6,753 nucleotides of DNA. Origin: a bacterium (lineage in GTDB: Bacteria; Krumholzibacteriota; Krumholzibacteria; LZORAL124-64-63). The notes under the pieces were generated by a model, which did not search any database, had not been told where the DNA came from, and saw only the letters and a list, made by a program, of their open reading frames with translations. Below, in pieces: positions 1 through 4,911 of this stretch. The position numbers were made by a program, and so were the translations under genes. Every line of letters begins with the position of its first letter. The first letter of the stretch is position 1. The stretch is taken from NCBI GenBank assembly GCA_021767885.1, contig JAASSM010000103.1, positions 1 through 6,753 of the forward strand. The letters are read 5' to 3'.

Positions 1-122
1 CCATCGACGACGTCCGCGGCTCCGCCGCCTACAAGCGGGCCCTGGCCGGCCGCCTGCTCCGCGCCCACGCCCTGGCGCTGGCGCCCGATCCCGCCGTCCT
101 GCAACCCGAGGAGCGCCCATGA
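1..122 (+). CDS. FAD-binding subunit of xanthine dehydrogenase-type molybdenum hydroxylase, C-terminal end (partial)
   Basis: This is the 3' end of a gene that starts upstream of the window; codons are in phase from position 3 and end at TGA 120-122. The tail reads IDDVRGSAAYKRALAGRLLR and continues to about 39 residues. The DVRGSAxYKR...LLR pattern is typical of the C-terminal end of the FAD domain (CO dehydrogenase flavoprotein C-terminal type) in xanthine dehydrogenases. That subunit takes electrons from the molybdenum and 2Fe-2S centres and passes them to NAD+ or another acceptor. The adjacent XdhB lacks any 2Fe-2S domain, so the Fe-S domain is either fused to the missing N-terminal part of this gene (as in an XdhA of the XdhA/XdhB type) or encoded further upstream. 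The stop overlaps the next start (ATGA), which supports joint expression with xdhB. The family call is fairly secure; whether it is a fused XdhA or a separate FAD subunit cannot be decided here. Confidence 0.75.
   Translation, partial: IDDVRGSAAYKRALAGRLLRAHALALAPDPAVLQPEERP
108..113 (+). promoter_or_regulatory. Ribosome binding site of xdhB
   Basis: GAGGAG lies 5 nt before the ATG at 119. It sits inside the last codons of the upstream FAD-subunit gene and supports 119 as the start, in combination with the ATGA stop/start overlap. Confidence 0.7.
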
Positions 123-2404
123 AGCACGGCGATCCCCACCTGCACGTGCGCGGCGAGTCGGTGTTCGTGGACGATCTGGCCACCACCACCGGCACGCTCC
201 ACGCCGCGGTGCTCGGCTCGCCGGTGGCCCACGGCGCCATCACGCGCCTCGACCCCGCGCCGGCGCTGCAGGAGCCCGGCGTGGTGGCCGTGCTCACGGC
301 CGACGACATCCCCGGCGAGAACCAGATCGGCGCCATCATCGCCGACGAGCCGCTCCTCGCCCACGGCACCGTCCACCACGTGGGCCAGCCGGTGGCCGTG
401 GTCCTGGCCACCAGCCCGGCGGCCGCGCGGCGGGCGCGGACGGCCATCGCGCTGGACATCGATCCCTGGCCGGCGATCACCGACCCGCGCGAGGCCGCCC
501 GCCGCGGCCACCTCCTGCTGCCCGCGCGCACCTTCGCCTGCGGGGACGTGGACGCCGCGCTCGCCCGCAGCGCCCACGTGGTCCGCGGCCGCGTGCGCAC
601 CGGCGCCCAGGAGCACTGGTATCTCGAGACCCAGGGCGCGGTGGCCGAGCCCGGCGAGCACGGCGCGGTGGTGGTCCACTCCTCCACCCAGTCGCCCACC
701 GGCGTGCAGCGGCAGGTGGCGCGGGTCCTGGGCGTGCCCATGCACCAGGTGCAGGTGGACGTGCGGCGCCTGGGCGGGGCCTTCGGCGGCAAGGAGGACC
801 AGGCCACGCCCTGGGCGGTGATCTGCGCCCTGGGCGCGCGCGTGACCGGCCGGCCGGTGCGCCTGATCCTCGATCGCCAGGAGGACCTGGCGATGACCGG
901 CAAGCGCCATCCCTACGACGCCGACTACGCCCTGGGCCTGGACGCGGAGGGGAACTTCCTCGCCTGGCAGGTCACCTACCACCAGAACGCCGGCTCGGCC
1001 GCGGACCTCTCCCCGGCCATCCTCGAGCGCACGCTCTTCCACAGCACCGGCAGCTACCACGTCCCCAGCGTGCGCGCCACCGGCCTGAGCTGTCGCACCA
1101 ACCTGCCGCCGCTGACGGCCTTCCGCGGCTTCGGCGGCCCGCAGGCCATGCTGGTCATGGAGGCGGCCATCGCCCACGCGGCGCGGGAGCTGGGCGTGCC
1201 GGCCCACGAGCTGCAGCACCGCAACCTGCTGGCGGAGGGGTCGTCCTTCCCCTACGGGATGACGGCCGAGCGCTGCCAGGCCCGCCGCTGCTGGGAGGCG
1301 GCCGACCGCGCGTACGGCATCGCCGCGCGGGTGCGCGCCGCCGCCGAGCACAACCGCACCGCCCGCGGCACCCGCCGTGGCGTGGCGGTGATGCCCGTCT
1401 GCTTCGGCATCTCCTTCACCAACACCATGCTCAACCAGGCCGGCGCCCTGGTGCACGTCTACACCGACGGCAGCGTGGGCGTCTCCACCGGCGCGGTGGA
1501 GATGGGCCAGGGGGTCAACCGCAAGCTCCAGCGCATCGTGGCGCGCAGCCTGGACATCGAGCCCGAGCGCGTGCGCCTGGAGACCACCAACACCACCCGC
1601 GTGGCCAACACCTCGCCCACCGCCGCCAGCACCGGGGCGGACCTCAATGGCCGCGCCGCCCAGCTCGCCTGCGAGCAGATCCGGCGGCGGCTCGAGCCCG
1701 TGGCCGCGCGGCTCGAGGCGGAGGGGTCGTCCTCGCCGGGCTGGGAGGAGCTGATCGCCGCCGCCTACCAGGCCCGCGTGGACCTGGCCGCCCACGCCCA
1801 CTACGCCACCCCGCGCCTGCACTTCGACCGGGCCACCGAGACGGGTCGTCCCTTCGCCTATCACGTGTACGGACCCGCGGTGGTGGAGGTGACCCTGGAC
1901 GTCCTGCGCGGCACCAGCACGGTGGACGCCGTGCGCCTGGTCCACGACGTGGGCCGCAGCCTGGACCCGCAGATCGACCGCGGCCAGATCGAGGGCGCGC
2001 TGGCCCAGGGACTGGGCTGGGTGCTGCTGGAGGACGTGCGCTGGGACCCCAACGGCCGCCTCCTGCACGACACCGCCGGCAAGTGCAAGGTCCCGGACCT
2101 GGCCTTCATGCCCGGGCAGGTGGAGATCGCGCTGCTCGAGGAGGCGGAGAACCCCGAGGCGGTGCTCGGATCCAAGGCCGTGGGCGAGCCGCCCTTCATG
2201 TACGGCATCGGCGCCTGGCTCGCCCTGCAGCAGGCCATCCTGGCGGCCAACCCCGCCGCCGCCCGCGATCCCGCCGCGGCGCCGCTCACCCCCGAGCGTA
2301 CCCTCGATCTGCTCGTCGGCGGCTTCGCCACGTCCAGCGCCCCGTCCGGCGACCCCGCATCCCCCCACCCCGCGACCACCACCCCCGAGGAGACCCAGCC
2401 ATGA
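119..2404 (+). CDS. xdhB: Xanthine dehydrogenase, molybdopterin-binding large subunit (XdhB)
   Basis: This 761-residue protein is the molybdenum subunit of a xanthine dehydrogenase, which hydroxylates hypoxanthine and xanthine to urate (or could run in reverse). It starts directly with the substrate-domain motif HVRGESVFVDDL (9-20) and has no 2Fe-2S or FAD domain, matching the two-subunit bacterial form. Residues matching the bovine enzyme by motif are: Q164 in GAQEHWYLE (bovine Gln767, near Mo), E226 in GGAFGGKE (Glu802, substrate), R336 in TAFRGFGGPQ (Arg880, substrate), F377 (Phe914), F433 in GISFT (Phe1009), A502-A503 in SPTAAS (Ala1078-1079) and the catalytic base E690 in SKAVGEPPF (Glu1261). 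EMGQG at 461-465 is also present. Two pocket neighbours differ: N435 replaces Val and M437 replaces Phe. The last ~20 residues are a Pro/Ser/Thr-rich tail of no known domain. The start at 119 is backed by an RBS and the upstream ATGA overlap; the stop overlaps the next start in the same way. The protein is expected to be cytoplasmic and to work with the FAD subunit just upstream. Confidence 0.95.
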   Translation: MKHGDPHLHVRGESVFVDDLATTTGTLHAAVLGSPVAHGAITRLDPAPALQEPGVVAVLTADDIPGENQIGAIIADEPLLAHGTVHHVGQPVAVVLATSPAAARRARTAIALDIDPWPAITDPREAARRGHLLLPARTFACGDVDAALARSAHVVRGRVRTGAQEHWYLETQGAVAEPGEHGAVVVHSSTQSPTGVQRQVARVLGVPMHQVQVDVRRLGGAFGGKEDQATPWAVICALGARVTGRPVRLILDRQEDLAMTGKRHPYDADYALGLDAEGNFLAWQVTYHQNAGSAADLSPAILERTLFHSTGSYHVPSVRATGLSCRTNLPPLTAFRGFGGPQAMLVMEAAIAHAARELGVPAHELQHRNLLAEGSSFPYGMTAERCQARRCWEAADRAYGIAARVRAAAEHNRTARGTRRGVAVMPVCFGISFTNTMLNQAGALVHVYTDGSVGVSTGAVEMGQGVNRKLQRIVARSLDIEPERVRLETTNTTRVANTSPTAASTGADLNGRAAQLACEQIRRRLEPVAARLEAEGSSSPGWEELIAAAYQARVDLAAHAHYATPRLHFDRATETGRPFAYHVYGPAVVEVTLDVLRGTSTVDAVRLVHDVGRSLDPQIDRGQIEGALAQGLGWVLLEDVRWDPNGRLLHDTAGKCKVPDLAFMPGQVEIALLEEAENPEAVLGSKAVGEPPFMYGIGAWLALQQAILAANPAAARDPAAAPLTPERTLDLLVGGFATSSAPSGDPASPHPATTTPEETQP
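2387..2393 (+). promoter_or_regulatory. Ribosome binding site of ygeY
   Basis: GAGGAGA lies 7 nt before the ATG at 2401, inside the last codons of xdhB. It fixes the ygeY start at 2401 instead of upstream in-frame ATGs that fall deep inside xdhB (for example 2083). Confidence 0.75.
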
Positions 2405-3597
2405 GCCTGGCGCACCAGGTCCGACAGCTCGCCGAGCAGCACCGCGACCAGACCGCCGAGAACCTGTCCGAGCTGGTGCGCATCCCGTCGCTCAGCGGCC
2501 AGGAGCGCGAGGTGGCCCAGGAGCTGGCCAGCCAGCTCGAGGCCGCCGGCTTCGATGCCGTGTCCATCGATCCGCTGGGCAACGTGATCGGCCGCATCGG
2601 CACCGGCCCGCGCATCCTGGCCATCGACGCCCACCTGGACACCGTGGACGTGGGCGAGCCGGAGAACTGGAGCTTCGACCCGTTCGGCGGCGAGATCCGC
2701 GACGGCTGGGTCCACGGCCGCGGGTCGGTGGACCAGGAGGGCGGCGCCGCGGCGTTCGTCACCGCCGGCATGATCCTCAAGCAGCTCGGCCTGGGCGACC
2801 AGCTCTCCGTGGTGGTCACCGGCACGGTGATGGAGGAGGACTGCGACGGCCTGTGCTGGAAGTACCTCATCGAGGAGCAGGGCCTGCGCCCCGAGCTGGT
2901 GATCTGCACCGAGCCCACCAACCTGGGCGTCTACCGCGGCCAGCGCGGCCGCATGGAGATGGGCGTGCGCCTGCGCGGCGTCTCCGCCCACGGCTCCGCC
3001 CCCGAGCGCGGCGACAACGCCGCCTACCGGGCGGCCCGGGCCTGCCTGGCCCTGGAGGCCCTCCATCCGCGCCTGCGGGACGACCCCTTCCTCGGCAAGG
3101 GCAGCCTGGCGGTGACCGCCATGACCTGTGGCGGCCCCTCCCTCTGCGCCATCCCGGACCAGGCCCGCCTGCACCTGGATCGCCGGCTGACCGCCGGCGA
3201 GACGCAGGAGAGCGCGGTGGCCGAGGTGCAGGAGGCCCTGGCCGGCCTGGACGCCACGGTGGAGGTGCTGCACTACGACGGCGTGGCCTACACCGGCCTG
3301 GAGTACGGCATGCCCAAGTACTACCCCACCTGGGTGCTGCCCGAGGACCACCCCGCCGTGCAGGAGGGCGCGGCGGTGGCCGCGGCGCTCTTCGGCGAAC
3401 GCCCGCCCATCGACCGCTGGACCTTCTCCACCAACGGCGTGGCCATCAACGGCCTGCACCGGATCCCGGTGATCGGCTACGGTCCCGGCGACGAGGTCCT
3501 CGCCCACGCGCCGGACGAGAAGGTGCCCGTGGAGCACCTGGTGCGCGCCAGCGCCTTCTACGCCCTGTTCGCCCTGCGCATGGCGCAGGCCGGCTGA
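2401..3597 (+). CDS. ygeY: YgeY-family M20 metallohydrolase (selenium metabolism-linked, purine cluster)
   Basis: This 398-residue cytoplasmic protein belongs to the M20 di-zinc peptidase/deacylase superfamily and matches the YgeY subgroup in length (E. coli YgeY is about 400). The M20 ligand set is visible: H78 and D80 in DAHLDTVD, bridging D111 in GRGSVDQEGG, catalytic E145 and metal-binding E146 in VMEEDCDG, E171 in CTEPTN, and the last histidine H369 in LAHAPDEKV. The dimerisation (lid) domain is about 185-295, with GVSAHGSAPERG at 193-204. YgeY-like signatures are the GRGSVDQEGG and VMEEDCDGLCW segments. M20 enzymes hydrolyse amide bonds of peptides, N-acyl amino acids or carbamoyl groups. 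The YgeY substrate is not certain; its steady company with YgeW, YgfK and a purine-oxidising molybdenum enzyme suggests a ureido- or amide-containing ring-opening intermediate (inference). The start is set by the RBS at 2387-2393 and the ATGA overlap with xdhB. It ends 72 nt before ygeW, with no usual ygeX between them. Confidence 0.93.
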   Translation: MSLAHQVRQLAEQHRDQTAENLSELVRIPSLSGQEREVAQELASQLEAAGFDAVSIDPLGNVIGRIGTGPRILAIDAHLDTVDVGEPENWSFDPFGGEIRDGWVHGRGSVDQEGGAAAFVTAGMILKQLGLGDQLSVVVTGTVMEEDCDGLCWKYLIEEQGLRPELVICTEPTNLGVYRGQRGRMEMGVRLRGVSAHGSAPERGDNAAYRAARACLALEALHPRLRDDPFLGKGSLAVTAMTCGGPSLCAIPDQARLHLDRRLTAGETQESAVAEVQEALAGLDATVEVLHYDGVAYTGLEYGMPKYYPTWVLPEDHPAVQEGAAVAAALFGERPPIDRWTFSTNGVAINGLHRIPVIGYGPGDEVLAHAPDEKVPVEHLVRASAFYALFALRMAQAG

Positions 3598-3598
3598 T

Positions 3599-3650
3599 CC
3601 CGATCCGTCGCCCCGCCCCGCGCGGCGACCCGATCCGTCGACCCGATCCG
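3599..3650 (+). repeat. Short direct repeats CCCGATCCG, three copies
   Basis: CCCGATCCG occurs at 3599-3607, 3629-3637 and 3642-3650. The first two copies extend to the 12-mer CCCGATCCGTCG, and the last two are adjacent as a 13-bp tandem. The sequence shows the repeats directly. Whether they bind a regulator, or simply reflect slippage in GC-rich spacer DNA, is unknown. Confidence 0.6.
3607..3629 (+). other. Possible small RNA hairpin in the ygeY-ygeW spacer
   Basis: GTCGCC at 3607-3612 is complementary to GGCGAC at 3624-3629, giving a 6-bp stem with an 11-nt loop. No U-tract follows, so it is not a typical terminator. It could stabilise or process the mRNA, or be chance in GC-rich DNA. Confidence 0.25.
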
Positions 3651-3657
3651 CTGCCCC

Positions 3658-3664
3658 GAAAGGA
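3658..3664 (+). promoter_or_regulatory. Ribosome binding site of ygeW
   Basis: GAAAGGA ends 5 nt before the GTG at 3670 and decides this GTG start. It is the only A-rich patch in the spacer. This gene has its own initiation signal, unlike the overlapping junction that follows it. Confidence 0.7.
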
Positions 3665-3669
3665 CCACC

Positions 3670-4911
3670 GTGACCGCTCATCACCAGCCCGCCATCGCCG
3701 AGCTGCTCGACCGCATCGACGGCCGCCCGTCCGCGCTCCATGGCCGCGACCTCCTGCTCACCTGGCAGAAGACCCTGGACGAGCTGCGCACCATCCTGGA
3801 GGTGGCGCAGGTCCTGCGCCGCCTGCGCGCCGGCGGCGTGGCCACCCGCTGCTTCGACTCCGGCCTGGCCGTCTCCCTCTTCCGCGACAAGAGCACCCGC
3901 ACCCGCTTCTCCTACGCCTCGGCCGCCAACCTGCTGGGCCTGGCGGTGCAGGACCTGGACGAGGGCCAGTCCCAGATCAGCCACGGCGAGACCGTGCGCG
4001 AGACCGCGGTGATGGTCTCCTTCCTCAGCGAGGTGATCGGCATCCGCGACGACATGTACCTGGGCGCCGGCCACGCCTACATGCAGGAGGTGGGCGCGGC
4101 CCTGGACCAGGCCCACGCCGAGGGCGTCCTGCCCCAGCGCCCGCCGGTGATCAACCTGCAGTGCGACCAGGACCACCCCACCCAGTCGCTGGCCGACCTG
4201 CAGCACCTGGTGCGACGCTTCGGCTCGCTGGAGGCGCTGCGCGGCAAGAAGCTGGCCATGACCTGGGCCTACTCCCCGAGCTATGGCAAGCCGCTGTCGG
4301 TGCCCCAGGGCATCGTGGGCCTGATGACGCGCCTGGGCATGGACGTGGTCCTGGCCCACCCGCCGGGGTACGACCTCGTGCCCGGCACCACCGAGCGCGC
4401 CGCGCGCCAGGCGCAGGAGAGCGGCGGCCGCTTCACCGTCACCGACCACATGGCCGACGCGTTCGACCAGGCGGACATCGTCTACCCCAAGAGCTGGGCG
4501 CCCTTCGCGGTGATGGAGCGCCGCACCGATCTGCTGCGCGCCGGCGACCACGCCGGCCTCGAGACCCTCGAGCGCGAGTGCCTGGCCACCAACGCCGAGC
4601 ACGCGGACTGGACCTGCGACCGCGCCCTCATGGACCGCACTCGCGACGGCCAGGCGCTCTACCTGCACTGCCTGCCGGCCGACATCACCGGCGTCTCCTG
4701 CGAGCACGGCGAGGTCACCGCCGAGGTCTTCGAGCAGTACCGCGAGCCGCTCTACCGCCAGGCCAGCGAGAAGCCGTACGTGATCGCCGCCATGATCCTC
4801 TGCGCCCGCTTCGCGGACCCCGCCGCCGTCCTGCGGGCACTGGTCGCACGCCGCATGGCGCGCGTGGCCGACGCGCCGGATGCGGCGGCCATCGACGGGT
4901 CGCCGGCGTGA
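3670..4911 (+). CDS. ygeW: YgeW-type knotted carbamoyltransferase (substrate unknown)
   Basis: This 413-residue cytoplasmic enzyme belongs to the aspartate/ornithine carbamoyltransferase superfamily and matches E. coli YgeW (about 396 residues) along nearly its whole length. The carbamoyl-phosphate loop is FRDKSTRTRF (71-80, with S75-T76-R77-T78-R79). HGETVRET (105-112), DHPTQS (168-173) and HCLPAD (333-338) are the other carbamoyl-phosphate/second-substrate motifs. YgeW-specific blocks are GIRDDMYLGAG (124-134), TWAYSPSYGKPLSVPQG (198-214) and YPKSWAP (272-278). It starts at GTG 3670, preceded by GAAAGGA; the N-terminus then lines up with the E. coli protein with a few extra residues, and the C-terminus has an extra Ala-rich tail of about 15. 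The substrate is not established: members of this group do not act as ordinary ornithine or aspartate transcarbamylases. In this context it may release carbamoyl phosphate from a ureido product of purine breakdown, feeding carbamate kinase (inference). Position 74 is Lys where, from memory, E. coli YgeW has Asn. Its stop overlaps the ygfK start (GTGA). Confidence 0.95.
   Translation: MTAHHQPAIAELLDRIDGRPSALHGRDLLLTWQKTLDELRTILEVAQVLRRLRAGGVATRCFDSGLAVSLFRDKSTRTRFSYASAANLLGLAVQDLDEGQSQISHGETVRETAVMVSFLSEVIGIRDDMYLGAGHAYMQEVGAALDQAHAEGVLPQRPPVINLQCDQDHPTQSLADLQHLVRRFGSLEALRGKKLAMTWAYSPSYGKPLSVPQGIVGLMTRLGMDVVLAHPPGYDLVPGTTERAARQAQESGGRFTVTDHMADAFDQADIVYPKSWAPFAVMERRTDLLRAGDHAGLETLERECLATNAEHADWTCDRALMDRTRDGQALYLHCLPADITGVSCEHGEVTAEVFEQYREPLYRQASEKPYVIAAMILCARFADPAAVLRALVARRMARVADAPDAAAIDGSPA

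Larger units (their letters stand above)
3598..3669 (+). other. 72-nt spacer between ygeY and ygeW
   Basis: This is the only non-coding gap in the window. It holds three copies of CCCGATCCG, a small GC-rich inverted repeat and the ygeW ribosome binding site. No convincing -35/-10 promoter pair and no T-tract terminator is visible, so transcription probably continues through it. Confidence 0.6.

Noticed and set aside
29..2368. Long open frame of 779 codons on the minus strand
   Set aside because: Its product is low-complexity Gly/Ala/His/Arg/Val sequence with no recognisable domain, and it lies exactly opposite xdhB. Stops are rare in antisense frames of such GC-rich DNA.
2083..2400. Upstream in-frame extension of ygeY from ATG 2083
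   Set aside because: The extra 106 residues are low-complexity and lie within the conserved xdhB C-terminal region; the RBS and ATGA overlap support ATG 2401.
2401..3597. Selenocysteine (in-frame TGA) in the selenium-linked genes
   Set aside because: All genes read through without internal TGA, so there is no sign of a selenoprotein in this window.
3607..3629. Rho-independent terminator between ygeY and ygeW
   Set aside because: The stem is only 6 bp with an 11-nt loop and no T-run follows, so it is listed only as a weak hairpin.
1861..4707. Open frame of 948 codons on the minus strand
   Set aside because: It spans the antisense of three well-supported genes (xdhB, ygeY, ygeW) and has no domain signature; it is a base-composition artefact.
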